A stretch of DNA of 64,000 nucleotides from Melanocharis versteri. Lineage: Eukaryota > Chordata > Aves > Passeriformes > Melanocharitidae. The translations under genes and the position numbers were made by a program. Where the stretch lies: the NCBI GenBank assembly GCA_013397845.1, contig VZTG01003740.1:18630-82629 (forward strand). Direction: 5' to 3'. Under the pieces are notes generated by a model that was not told where the DNA came from, ran no database searches, and saw nothing but the letters and a program-made list of their open reading frames with translations. Below are positions 11,507-24,540 of this stretch, in pieces (within the stretch, counting starts at the first letter, position 1; every line of letters starts with the position of its first letter).

Positions 11507-13020
11507 CTGCAGCATCAGAATATTGGGAAAGCCAGAAAATAATCAGGAAAAGAAAAAAAAACAACAAAACAATGTCAAAACTTTCATTGTAGCAAGTAAC
11601 TGAATAAATACTCATGTTCACATGAACTGTTTAATTGGTGAAAATTTTGTAACATTCATTCAAATAAAATACCAGGAAAGACAGAGTTCTAAACACATTT
11701 GCTCCTTCTACAGGCAATTCAGAAACTTTGACATGGGAAAAATCCTTCCTGAAATGAAGGCACATATGCAAAGATCAATGACCTACTAAAGAGAAGTTGT
11801 TACCTTCAAATGCAGCTGGAGGTATGGTACAGCCTGCGATTTTCTGTGCAGCTTCAATAAGGAAGCACGATATGGAATTATAGAATCATTAAGGTTGGAA
11901 AAAACATCTAAGATCATGAAGTCCAACCATTAACCCAGCACTGCCAGGTCCACCAGCACCTTTCAGAAGAAGCCTGAGACTGGCAGCTACAGCAGCTACA
12001 CCCTTGGCTGTGTTTTCTCTTGGAACTTCATGCAACTGCATTCTTTCAGGATTCACATAAGCTTTGAAAGTACATCTGCATTTGAATTTCTGTTCCAGAT
12101 AGATCCAATTATTTCTCAACACACTGTAATTTCCCTTGCTCAAGTATTCAAGTGAAAACGACCAATATTAGCAAGAGTACATAAATCTAGTTAATGAGGA
12201 ATAGAATATATTTTCTAAAGATTCTCCTTGAGAGCCCATATTTATGGGTAACTTTGTTTCCAATTCTTGCTCTATATTAGCAGACAGAAAAGCAGAAAAA
12301 TCCCATTTGCACCTAAACTTTTAGTATCATCATAAACTCAGGTAATCTCCCAAGCAGTTAAGATGGCAGAACTAGGAAAGAGCAGGCCTCTGGGAGCTTT
12401 TCTACCGGGACAACTGATCACCTCCTTCAGGAATTGTGTCTTGGCGTCAGTGTGGTCAAGGTAACACTGCTGCACTCCTATGGGAGATGTGGGAAGAGTA
12501 GCTGTGAGAGTATTTGTCTTTGAGGTAGAAGATAATTTCACACTGAGGGAAACCTATTTTGCCAGTCAATGATGTAAAAACAGGTAAAATAAATAATTTA
12601 ATCGCAACATTTTTCAGACATCTAAATATTTGAGAACTTGGACTGGTAACTGGCTTCAAAAGAAGTCTTGTACAGAAATCAATGAGATTTACAGAATTCA
12701 ACAAAATATTACATTTTTGGATTCCCTGATTTCTGAAACTATTGCCAATTTGTTACTCCAGTAAAGCTGTTACCATCACACATCCGGTATACTTCTGGCA
12801 CATGAAAGGCACCATCTTCTTCCCGGACAAGATTTTACCTTGTCTGCACGATTCCTACCCCAAAAAGTGTCCAATCCTCTGATCAAAGTGCAGTCAGAAC
12901 TGTCAATACCTTATGTAAGATCCAACTTACTGCATGCAATAGCCCGAACTATTAAATTACATTATACCATCACATTCAAACACTATTTAAAGAAATAAAT
13001 ACATGGAAAATTGAGCTTAC
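11507..13020 (-). other. FSTL4: FSTL4 intron, 1.5 kb
   Basis: Intron upstream of the microexon. It holds a short CR1 3' fragment at 11875-11962. The last bases before the microexon acceptor carry a moderate pyrimidine tract (ttttctggctttccc) and two TGC triplets. Confidence 0.9.
11875..11962 (-). mobile_element. CR1 LINE 3' fragment
   Basis: It starts with the tail-like gaattatagaatcattaagg and continues through cccagcactgccaggtccacc, the same subfamily as the copy at 1655. Only about 90 bp remain. Confidence 0.8.
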
Positions 13021-13155
13021 GGGTCTTTCTCGCTGAATCTTCGATGAAAAGGGAAGATATGTCCTCATCCACTCCCACCTCATTTTTAGCAATGCAGGTG
13101 TAGGCACCAGTGTCTTCATACCGAACACTACTGATATGAAGTTCACTTCCGTTTG
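13021..13155 (-). CDS. FSTL4: FSTL4 exon, second half of Ig-like domain 2 and linker
   Basis: This 135-nt exon reads (A)NGSELHISSVRYEDTGAYTC, then IAKNEVGVDEDISSLFIEDS and ARKT. YEDTGAYTC is the classic Ig signature holding the second cysteine of the domain, and NGS is an N-glycosylation sequon. The acceptor is ctcttacag and the donor is ACCC|GTAAGC. It starts and ends in phase 1. SELHISSVRYEDTG and FIEDSARKT are the residues that most clearly point to FSTL4 instead of FSTL5 (which, as I recall, has SEVHISNVRYEDTG and FVEDSARKT). It follows a 1.0-kb intron and precedes a 1.5-kb intron leading to the microexon. Confidence 0.97.
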
Positions 13156-14169
13156 CTGTAAGAGAGACACTCATAAACAGTGCTCCCCACTGCTGCTAAT
13201 TGCTTACCCTGCCTTAATTGTCTTCCAATGCCAGAGGCACCTGGTGATGGCTCAGCGGGGTGGTTCCACCCCACTGTTTCCCCCTATTTAACTAGAGGTT
13301 TTTGGGGATTCTCATGGGACCTGATGTCTTGCTCCTTTCCACCAGCACATACACACTCAACACCAGAAAAGAACAAAGAACATGTCAAACAATAAATTAC
13401 ATTTCATTCATTTCCTTTTTGTTAGAAAAGCGCTTTGGCTTTAGTGAAGGAAAATGAATTTCAATTTTGCAAACTGTTTTCCATCAGATCACCAAGAACT
13501 TTGGTTTAAAGGGGTCTCTCTGCAGTTCCTCCTACCATTTTGCTTTCTGCAGTGGGACCATCGTCTAAAACCTTTGGAACATGTTGAGTTATTGTATGCG
13601 ACATGCAGGGGTATCAGTGCTACCAACACAGGCGCAGGGCTACAATCCACCGAAACCAGACTGGAGCATATGTTGAGGACAGGGTTAATATTTTTACACA
13701 GAAAATTGCAAATAAATGTTTTTGCCTTTTGCTATGCCTGTTGCACCCTCATTTCAACAGGGACCTAGAGGAGTTAGGAGCCTGATTCCTTCAGCAGAGC
13801 CGAGTGGGAGGCTGATTCTCAGCTGACTTGCATCCAGTGAGGGCTTAGACCTGAACAAATAATTTAATGAATTTCTCTTCAAATAATTTAATGCATTTCT
13901 TTTCTGCTGTGCTGTACACAAGAAGCAAGGCAGTGAAGAAACAGGCAGGCTGTCTTTGAACAGAACACCATTACCACTTACATCAATCAATAGTGTATTT
14001 CCCAGGAAATTCACAAGAGAAAGAGATAAAAAGAAAGAAGAGGGGTTTTATAACACGATTTCCAACAACTGTGGCTTAGCAAAGTACAAGAACTTCTGGT
14101 TTAAAGTGCAAAATAATCCTCCTTAATCCTCGTCTACAATACTTTAATTAATCAAAATTCTGTTCTTAC
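13156..14169 (-). other. FSTL4: FSTL4 intron, 1.0 kb, splitting Ig2
   Basis: Phase-1 intron in the middle of Ig domain 2 with GTAAGA donor and cttacag acceptor. It contains a 24-bp tandem duplication at 13856-13903 and no recognisable transposon. Confidence 0.9.
13856..13903. repeat. 24-bp tandem duplication
   Basis: Two adjacent 24-bp copies (13856-13879 and 13880-13903) begin caaataatttaatg and differ at two positions. It looks like a simple local duplication. Confidence 0.85.
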
Positions 14170-14331
14170 CAAGGAGCGATAGTTGTTTGGATAGTTTTGG
14201 CATGATATCAATGCCATTCTTTAGCCAGGTAATTTGGGGATTAGGGATGCCTTCAGCGTGACATTTCAGGCTTGCTGACATGCCCGGCTCCTGCGCCTGC
14301 GTTTCGGGGTAGACGCGGATCACTGGCGGCA
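14170..14331 (-). CDS. FSTL4: FSTL4 exon, first half of Ig-like domain 2
   Basis: This 162-nt exon encodes PPVIRVYPETQAQEPGMSAS, then LKCHAEGIPNPQITWLKNGI and DIMPKLSKQLSLL. It contains the first cysteine (LKCHAEG) and the core tryptophan (ITWLKNG) of an I-set Ig domain. The acceptor is tttcctgcag and the donor is CTTG|GTAAGA. Both ends are in phase 1: it begins with TG completing a Val codon and ends with G of an Ala codon. Ig2 is therefore carried by a two-exon cassette with phase-1 introns on both outer sides, a typical arrangement for shuffled Ig modules. No N-glycosylation sequon is visible in this half. Confidence 0.96.
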
Positions 14332-17300
14332 CTGCAGGAAACAAGGAATTGGAGACTTGAAACCCCGCGCCAGGGCTCCAGAGCTGCCGCTGTCCCGCAG
14401 TCCCACAAGGGGCTCTGAGCTGAGAACCAGGGAGGTAAGATTGGTCTGGCTGTCAGTGCAAGCTACAAGAATGATTTCTCTACAGCTTGACTTTGGGGGC
14501 AGAAAATAGAAAATAATAATTTTCCAAGCACTGGCATATGAGAGAGGCTGAGGATGCCCCATCCCTGGAAGTGTTCAAGGCCAGGCTGGATGGGGCTTGG
14601 AGCCACCTGGTCTAGTGTAAGGTGTCTCTGCCCATGGCAGGTGGTTGGAATGAGATGGTGTCTAAGATCCCTTCCAACCCAAACCAATCGGTGATCCTGT
14701 GATTCTATAACAGAAAAGAGTAAACTAATACACCAATGCCAGGAAACAACCTTGAGATCTAATTCTGTATTTAGACTGTTCTTGCTTTCATTGAGCGACT
14801 AACTGAACTTAATAGTTGGATTAAAACCTAAGGTGGGTACTCACATATTCAAAAATTAAAGTATAAACTTCAGATCTTCACTGAATCTAGGAGGCAATTT
14901 GAGCTCTTGCCTATGAGAAATAACTTAATATTCAGTATTTAACTGAATATCAATCAGGAAGTAGCCTGTGTATTCACTATCTCTTATTCTGAACAAATAA
15001 AGTGTTTATCAATTACTTTTCACTGAGAGGTTTTCAAAACATGACTTACCTCATTTCATGTAGGCCCTTCTGAACTATTTAATATACTCAATTGGCAGAA
15101 CTACTAATTATATTACAATTTCAGAGATGTTCATTGATTTTCAATCATCTTTCCTTCAGTGCTCAAACCAACAAGGCTTAATACCACCTATTAACTATTT
15201 TTTAACAATTTACTCACATACTTTAAAAAAAATTTCCAATATTGCAACGTCAGTGAAAGATAACAGTGAGACTCTTTCGCCTCGAGGGAAAAATAAAAGG
15301 AAATGTGAGGATGTCTTGTACATGGCCGATGCTATTTGTGTTTCATAATGAAGCAGCCAAATATTCTACCAGATCAGGTGATTTTGGGATTCATGATGTA
15401 GCTGCTAAAAGCTGTACAGTTTCGTAAAACCAAGGCCAGAGTCCAACGCAGATGTGATATGTGGGAGGTCCAACTTCTTCTCCAAGGAAAATGAATAACT
15501 GCTACCAGCACTGGTGAAAGACAGGAAAATTTTTGGGCTGTGTTCAGCTTTTTTTTCAAGAAAGCCTGAATGAGTTAACAATAAACTTCTGGAAATTACT
15601 GGCTTAAGGTATCTAACTCACTGGTCTGTTTTTATATAGTACATCATTAGGCTCCATGATTATCAAAATTAAATTGTCTTAACAATTGCTTTAGAATAAA
15701 ATGAAATCTGGGTTTGCAGCTTGCTATGTCTATATAGCAAATTATCCATGTGGGGATAGTTTAAATAAATACATTCACTAGCAAATACTTCCCATCTTTC
15801 TATATCTATTTTTTTATGGGCTTTACCAGAGAGAGATGTATTTCACTTCTGTTTTCTGCACCAGCTGAACAAGGCTGAGTTGTCAGCTTGGAAAGAAATC
15901 AGCCACGACAGAAAGCCCTCAAGTCTTGATTTTTATAGCTTTAAAAGCAAGAGATTGTTGAAGTGTAATCTGAGAGAAAATGCCTACAGCCAACTGCAGA
16001 GGAAAAAAAAAGGGACTTCTAGCAAAGGAATGGCTTTGAACTCCACCTCTACACTGGACCTGCGGGTTTAGTTCCCTATCTTCTATTTCCTTTACTTGAG
16101 AAGAAAAGGTGTTGTAAGGTGCAGGGCAGTGAAGGAAATTCCATTCAAGAACTTCTTAATCAGGGGGTTACCAAAAAGACAAGGTTTGTTTTATTGAGTT
16201 TTCAATTTCTAAATAAAAGCATTTACTAGCATTTTATCTTCTCTTCCCCCCATTACTGTTGGGTTTGCAGCTCCTCTTGACTTCAGGAGGTGCCAGATCA
16301 AGGGGAAGGCAAGCAGGGGAAGGGACCTGCTGCCGGAGATCCTGGTGGCTGTTGGAGCCAACCCTGTTTTATTTAGGAGTCAGCGCCCCAGCAATTCAGC
16401 AGAATAAGACTGAGAGTCAGGAACTCCTCATTTCATCAGTACCTTAGAAAATTAACTTAAATTTCTCTGGGTCAGTGTCTCCAGGGATGATAGGATAAAG
16501 GTAGTAATTTTTGTCTACTGTGACAGAATTTTATGAAGGTCCTGCACTCAATGCTCATCTTACATATGATTTGCTTGCTACTAGTAACATTTTTTGAATG
16601 AAATGATTTAGTAAGTGCGGTCCATTGAAGACCTACATGATTTATTCAGACTCACAGCTGAAAGAAAGTGTGCCTCCTACAAATGCAGAGGAAAAAGATT
16701 TACGATATCCAAGGAGGTCTGATTCTCAAATACTGGTGAAATCAACTGACTTGGCTGAGATCTTACATGGCCAAAGGCACCAGAGCAATTTTACTTCAAG
16801 CCAAGCGACTTCTCACCTGCCAGCTCTCAGAGACAGAGACCATCCCAGTCATCACCTATTTAACACTCAAAACCAGTGTGGGTTGTTACTTCCTTATTAT
16901 CGTTTGCTTTAGGCTTTCGTGCTCATCTGGGCACCTGTGTTAGCACTTCCCATGACGGCCACAACCATCAGCTCCCCAGAATCAGGGCTCCCCTTCACCA
17001 AACAGAGTGTGCTTTCATCTCTCAGGTTTTTGCCTCACACCTTGATAGTCTGCACATGAATAATCCACCTATTTTTCCTGCAGGGTTGAAAACACAATAG
17101 ATTTATACTGCCAAAGGTAGCTCACAGGTCCTAGACACTGAATCAATGCTCTGCATGAAAATTAACTTAAAATTATAGCAAGGCGTCTTTTCAAGAGTGA
17201 TTAATAAGGAAACTGTTTGTTTTCACCTACAAAGTAGATGTGCTGTACCTCCATTCCTGCTCTCTTATAATTTTCCTTCTCCTTCTATTTTTAAACTTTT

Positions 17301-20300
17301 TATTTCTTCTCCCTTGTTTTACATAATTCACTGCACAGGTGAGCTATTGCATGCAAATGCCTTGTGGTAACAGCAAACTGCAGAATATATTTTTATTTTC
17401 CTTGCTACAAATTAATACATTCCAGGTAAGCACATTAAACTTGCAAAGATTTCAGTTCCAGACTTTGGGATATATGGATTACCCTTTGCTTTTTCCCTTG
17501 GTGAATATACATCATTGCTAACCATTACTGTGTCTGCAGCCAAGTGCAATATAAAAATGCCATTATCTTAAGCAAAGTAGGAAAAAAGAGGCATTGAAAC
17601 AAGCACAAGATTGCGTAGATTGCCTACTGCTGCATACTGAGCAGCACCTCACTTGTGAGCACACCGATTCATTACTATAAAACAGCTCAGGTGATAAAGC
17701 ACTTGATGAGCACAGATGGTGTCATCAAGGCCCAAAGACATCCACTGCTGATGCAGGAGCTCTATACTCCAGGGTGTAGCAATAATTAACAGATTAATCA
17801 TTTACTTCAGAGATTTTACTCTTTCCATTGATGATTTGAAAGGAGTTTGCAGCATTTTATGTTTTCGTCTGAAAAGCCACGTTAATGAAACGTCCGTGTT
17901 TGTAACACCTTGCTTACTGGAAAATTTGTCCTACTGGACCCTTATAACTGCGCTGAGGATCAAATGGCTTTTTAAAAATTGTTTTCAAGGAATACAATAT
18001 TCTGATTTATACTGATGTTTTCCTGAGTGCAAGGACCAAGGAAAATGATGCCCTATACTCAGCAGTCTCTTGTTTTGCCAACTATCAATTTTCATAGTTG
18101 ATTACTATTTTATGAGATTCTTTACCCTCAGGACCTCTTTTTCCCTCTTGAAAGTGATAACTTGCTTCCTCCCTACAGTTAGCGTATACAGTACACATTT
18201 CCTAAGCAATATCCATATGTAGGAGAGAACATAATTTTCCTACTGTTCTTGGCTACTCCTGATCGAAGATACCAGAACACAAGATGAACTTTTCATTCTT
18301 AAACTGTTTAAACATTGCCTTTCAGCACTTTCTTTTCCTCCAAAGATCTTAAGGGCAAGCTGTATAAATACACTGACTTAAATTTTACTAGTAACTGTGA
18401 ATCCTAAGACTGATGAGCTCAACCAAACCTCTCACATCAAACAGGCTGCATTTCACATGTGCTTCATGCTTCTTGCCCAGATGTGAGCCAGCAGTTTGGG
18501 GCATTCACCTGGTGATCTTCACATCTTCTTCCTAAGAGGATTCTTGTCTCTGCTTGTCAAAATAAGGATCTACCCATGTTATTTCAGATATCCTGAACCA
18601 GCTGATACAAAGGGAAACACTGCATTCAGCAGCTGAGCAGTAGCAGAGCTCCAAACCTCAGAAACTTTTAATGTTGTCAAAACTGGGCTGCAAACTTTCT
18701 ATTTAAGCTAGTATTTCCTTATTTTCTATATGACCTAATCCATGTAAGAATCTAGTGTTATGTTCTAAAAAGAGGCAAAGAAAAAAAATAAGTTAAAGAG
18801 TATCTAAGATGTTGGATAAAAGCAGAGGAAGAGAGCACATGTAACCAGGATCAGATTCTTTTGTGAGCTGGACTGATGTCTTAGTGGGAACAGTAAGACA
18901 GGGCCCAGGTGGTACAGAAAAGGATCCAAGGATGCTGGAAGAGTTACTGCAGCTTTGAAAACACTGAATTAACTGAAAAACAGCCTAAAAATTAGAACCT
19001 GCCTGTACAGACACAGTGAGCTTGGGAAGGGCTGGGGATAAACCCTTTTACTTCCAGTTGGTTCTTCTTTCTCTATTCTCTCCCAACAGACAAACTTGGG
19101 AGGTGTTAAAAGAAAAATTCTGGTAATTTTCGTAAAATAAAAAGCCCCCATGTTTTTGATGTTGGAAGTAGATTAGTGCCTCCCTAGAGGAGACAGGCGA
19201 GCAAACACACCCGAGTTCTGGCTGATTTGGTTCTGTCACATTCTCTTACTGTTTTAGTCCAACACAGGAAAGCAACAAAAACCCTCCCATGCTGAAGATG
19301 GAGTTTTTAGTTTGATACAGACAGACAGAGACAAGCCCCAGCACTGAACAGAGCCCATCAACTACACTTAGATTCTCAGCATCTTCACTCCTTTCAGTTT
19401 GGCTCAGTTTCTTCCCTCTATTCCTGTCAAGAAAAATTCCTCAATTTGTCCTTTAAGTTACTAAAACCTGAGGTTTCCCTGTGAAGGGCTCTGGCTTGGG
19501 AACCCTCCAACGCATTTGAAAGCAAAAAACGTTGTCTTGCCATCAGGGCTGTCACCCCTGCATCAGTTGCTGGAGGAAACTGTGACTCAAGCAGAAAAGG
19601 AGGGAATTTAGTGATGTGGGCAGCCACATCAAGAACTGCAAAAACTCAGCTTTGCAAAGCCTAATGGCTCACATGGGAGTATCAGATGCTGTAAGACAAA
19701 GATTTCTAGACCTTGCAATGTTTTCTAGTAAGCCTGAGTTGATACAAGAATGCAAGGCATTTTATTCCGTATTTAGTGACTATACAGCACATTAAAAAGC
19801 CCACATAGATAGTGGTTTTTGTATAACAGCATTTTTCTTTTGGTAAGAAAACCTCAATACAGCTATGGTATGAAACTTCCACTTAGAAAGAAAATGTGAT
19901 CTTTCAACAAGCTAAACCTAAGCGGCAGGTGTGAGTATGGAACAGATCACTCCCTCCCCACACTCCATCCAGCTTTCCTCTCATTCTGGTTAAAGTTTCA
20001 AAGCCTTTGGGCCTTCTATTCTCAGTGATGATAAAGTCTACACTGTTGTCTGCCAACAAAACTCCATTCAGGCCTCATAATACATCACATAATAGACACA
20101 GGATTAAGTTGTTAGCTGGCTTTTCTTTCAACTGCCATTCACCAAACAAACAGCACTTTGAGGAAGGAAACTTATTTTCTCAGCTGCAGCATGCATGACT
20201 TAGTTATCCACATTGCTGAGATTTACAGTTTACTTTCTCAAAAGATGATGAATTACTATGTAGAGACATTAAGTCAGCTTTCATTCAGATCAACCAGATA

Positions 20301-21499
20301 TTTTGTGCTCTCCTCCAGGTACTTGCTGTGCTGAGGGAGAGAACTTACACACGTCCAGCAGACCTGAGCTGCGGTCAAAACAAAACCTCATGCCCCCCAC
20401 GGCTCTTCTTAAAACACATAAATATCCCTCTTCACTGTTTCTCCTCTCGCTATCAACCTCTGTGTAACTACCTGCTCTTACCAGCTCAAAGCTCTCCTTT
20501 GTGCAGGTCTGCACATGCCTAGAGAAAGGACTAAATATTAATTTTCCTTATAATATATATACCCTGTAATAAAGTTACTGAATTTTCCTTAAAAATAAAT
20601 ACTTTCATACCAGAGTATGTCCAGAGTACTTTCATCCCATAGTGTACATCCCACTTCATACCAGAATGTACCCATGGTTAGTAATGGTGACCCTGTCCCC
20701 TGTTCTGGAGACACTGCTAGGCATCATCAGCACATGTGAAAATGGGTCTGAAGTTGGAAAATGATGGCTGCTGCTAGGGAGGTGGATATTCCGTGTGCTG
20801 GTCCCTTGATGAAATGCTGGCTTAATCAAATATAATTTTAAACTAAATCCGACTGAGTGAGTTTGAGGTCAGGAGAAAGATAGTAGCACCTGAATATAAG
20901 TTCCACCAGGCACAAATGTGGTCCAGGGGACAGAGGTGAACGAGAATGCTGGAATATGGACTGTGTGATTCTCTCACCTGTAAAATGGTTCGCCCTCATT
21001 TTGCAACCGAGTGAGCCAGTGTAAATAGCCCTCAGCAAACCAAGCTCAGTACAACCAGGTAATAATCTGGATATATAGCCGGGAGTTAGACAGCTGGTTT
21101 TGGAAACACTACTGTATTTATTTAAGTATCCCGGGCTATTTCATGCAAAAGAAATGATTTTCTGGAAGAAGAAATTATTGAGGCAACACTTCTGCTGACA
21201 AAAGCAGTAATTACTTTAAGAGATGCTTGGAAACGCTGCTCTTAACTCTACGGAAATGTCACTGACAGCTTGTTTTACAGTGAGGATACCTCCCGAAGCC
21301 CAGGTAATTATACACATCCCCCCTACTTTTATTTTTGACTGCCCGTGTGACAGTGCGAGTGAGCGAACCCCGAGCTGCGTTCGCTGTCCTGCACAGATAA
21401 TTTGGGCTGGGACTTTACACATCTCTGTGTGAATGAGGTTAACACACAACTTTTCATAGGGAATGTTTTCATGGAATGTCATATATGCCCTTTACTAAC
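14332..21499 (-). other. FSTL4: FSTL4 intron, 7.2 kb
   Basis: Phase-1 intron between the two Ig domains. One plus-strand CR1 3' end lies at 14526-14709. From about 14710 to 21499 I recognise no transposon, RNA gene or convincing coding exon. Confidence 0.85.
14526..14709 (+). mobile_element. CR1 LINE 3' end
   Basis: It runs from gcactggcat through gatgccccatccctggaagt to the end cccttccaacccaaacc and a tail ending in gtgattctat. Plus orientation, opposite to FSTL4. Confidence 0.9.
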
Positions 21500-21620
21500 C
21501 ATTCACCTGAAGGATGTGGGTCTGATACAGCTCTTCATAGCCGTAGGCATGACAGGTGTAATTGCCCATGTGAATAGTTGTTACCTTGGTGATGTAGAGG
21601 GAATCGTCTTCTCCAAAATC
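21500..21620 (-). CDS. FSTL4: FSTL4 exon, second half of Ig-like domain 1
   Basis: This 121-nt exon reads DFGEDDSLYITKVTTIHMGN, then YTCHAYGYEELYQTHILQVN. It supplies strands D to G of Ig domain 1, with the second Ig cysteine in the NYTC motif; N-Y-T is also an N-glycosylation sequon. The acceptor is ccattcag before GAT (phase 0). The donor that keeps the frame is AATG|GTTAGT, ending in phase 1 so that the split Val codon joins the PPVIRVYP exon. GEDDSLYITKVTTIHMGNYTC is closer to my recollection of FSTL4 than of FSTL5 (which has GDDGSLYITKVTTTH). A second GT, in CAG|GTGAAT, lies 7 nt upstream inside the exon; see the findings. It is separated from the first half of the domain by an 11.5-kb intron. 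Confidence 0.95.
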
Positions 21621-24540
21621 CTGAATGGAACAAAAGACAGGAAAGGTGCCTTATTATCTAGTAACAATATATTAAACACTACATGAATGGATACTACCTG
21701 TTCAGAGGTTTTGATAGCAATGCAGCCTGGGGACATAGCTTGAATTTTGAACAGTAGGTTATAAAGTTCATAAATCAACATGCAGGGAGAAAATGAGTGG
21801 TGATTTAAGAGTAAGGCAAAGCAATTCATTTGAGAATATGAACTTTTGTGCTCGTTGCTAACAAGGTGCTCTTTGCTCATAAAAAAGATGGCCATTTCCA
21901 GCTGTTTAATTTATGGGGGAATTTAATATCCACCTGTTAACCTCAGATACATAAAATGCTAACATTTGGGTGAGTTAAGGTTTCCTTTATCTGTGCTGGT
22001 TCTTAGAAAATGCATTGCAGCCTTGAGACTTGATGAGAAAGAACTGAAGCTCTTTGTCACTTATCTCAGACAATATCCTAGGCAGGAGACAAGGAAAAAG
22101 ACAAAAAGCCTTTTCTCAAACAAACCTGTTTAGATATGTAACTGCTTAACAAGTATCTTCCTTCATCCCCTTCATCATCCTACATTTGCTCTTGCATTGT
22201 TTCAATTTTCGATTACAGATGGGAAGGACTGAGTTAGTAGACACATTTTTGGCACTTGAATATGTTGTACAAGCACCCTGCTTAGGAATTTATTTCAAGT
22301 CATTATTTATTAATTTCAGTATTTATTTACTGAATTATAGCTAACAGAACCACAGCACTGATGGCTATATGAAGCAGCTTCTCTCGTTACTGCACCAACG
22401 TTCAGACTTTCTGTGGCTTCACAGTGTTTGTGTTTCTATGCAAACTGAGGAAGATATATTTAGAAACAGTTCATGAGCTGAAAGAATGATTTTTCCGTAA
22501 TCATCCCCACGTGTGAAGTATGCTAAATTGAACTCTTAAAATAACTTCTCTGCAATATTATGGGAAAATTCAAGTTTGAGTCAGGGTGACACAAACCCAG
22601 TACAACAGGGTGAATGCTGGAGAGTGGTTCTGCTTATGAAAACACAAGGTCTTGTTTTCAAAGCTCCAACGTGCAGCTGGAAGCCAGCCTGCAGCCCAGG
22701 GAGGGCAGGGGAAGCCCTTCCAGGAGGTCCTGCCTGCTGCCACCTTTGTGTCTGGGACAGACAGCAGAGTCTGAGATGAGGAGGTGACAGCTCTACCATG
22801 GCAGAACCCACCAGGAGGGACAGATTGAACAGGAACTTCACTTTGATCTGCTGGCTTGGAGTCAAGAACTTGGGTCCTCATTTCTTTGTGCTGGAGGAAG
22901 GGAATCTACACACAGAGGTTCTGATGCTGCTCCTTCCTTGCTGCATCCATGGCAGCTCCGGCCCTATAAGTAACCATCCACATCCACCTGCTGCTGCCAA
23001 CCCCTGCCAAGCGCTCAGAGATTACAAGCAGTTGTTTGATCAGCCGATGGGCTGATTTCTAAACCCAAACCTTTTGGGGCTCCTTACATCTCACATTTCT
23101 TGCCTCTTCAGGGTGCATGTGCTTTCCAGTTTGAACCTTCCTTTCCAGATACCACACTTCGACATTTTTTGAAGGAAGCTGCAATTCTGCAGCAGACATG
23201 CAATGCCAGCTGGCGCCCTTCAAGAGAAGTACAAAACAGCCCGTCTCTTGCAGTATGGATTGATCTGGCACTACTTCAGTCAGCTCTTGAATCTTCTCCA
23301 AAATCTTCTGTCTGGCTTTAAGAAGCGTCTTCATGCGTCACCTCTCAGTGGCAGGTCAGCACTGGTAGAGCAGAGAGAATGTTGAGAACTTGCCTAGTTT
23401 TCAGACATGTTTTAAGGTAGATTGAAAGCAAGCACTGAGAAATATGGAGTTTACTGGCAGGACGCAATCCTTCCCAAAGCACAGACCTTCACCTGAGAGG
23501 GCACAGGCATATCCACAATCATAACCTGGTTCTGCTGGCTGTGCTGCCCCAATGGGCAAATGTATGAACAATTATAAAGAATCAGAGTAAATCCATAGAC
23601 GATCTGAAATCCATTATCAATAATCAAAAGCATCTCAGATATTATTATCACCTTGGTGTCAGGCATCTACGCTATGGGATAAGCTGGTTAAGATATCCAA
23701 TATATTGTTATAAATATCTACTCAAAAATCCCCATTTCAAGCATTTGTCTGTTTTCTGGTTAGATCTTTCCTGATGGAAAGCAAAGATGCATGAGTAACT
23801 GCTAACAGAAAAGACACCAACCCTGTTCAAATGGTATTTGTATGAGGTAGAGAAACTGCTTGCACAGGAGGGGACTTAGTAACAGTTTTTGTAAGTTAAA
23901 AGAAACTAAAATTGATTTTGATCAATAAAAGCAGGATGGCTACTTTAATGGAATGATTTATAAGGAGTTGTGAAAAAAAAGGAAAATATAATTTTCTCTA
24001 CTTAAGTATGTTACTTCCTTTAAAATATCACAGAAATACATTCTGAATGCTTGGTTTGTGCTCAGTAATTGTCTTCCTAAGGACGATCTGTTTTTTTCCA
24101 ATTCATACAAATGTATCAATATAAGCAAAGACCCTTGCACAACCAAACAGGTGCAACACTATCGTATTATTAACTTCCTTTCCAAATGTGTTTTTCTTGA
24201 AGAGAGGGGCTTATATTGGTAAAAGCACAGTTTATGACTTCTAAAATCTATTTTCTGACTTCTAGTGCTTAAAGAAAGTGCTAAATCAAAGATGATTTAG
24301 GTTAGCACCATATCACCATGTCAGGCATAGAAGGGAATAATCAACCCTGTATTAGAACCTGCACACACACTAAATTAATGTATAACTACAACATTATTAA
24401 GAATTAAAAGTGTTACTGATGCCAAGATGATTTTTGCTTTTTCTTTTATATACCTTTTACACAGTTCTATGTATCCACAAGTATTAGCATGCATACTTGT
24501 AATTCTTTAAGTCTGCTAACTTAGCATAGTTCTAGTGTTC

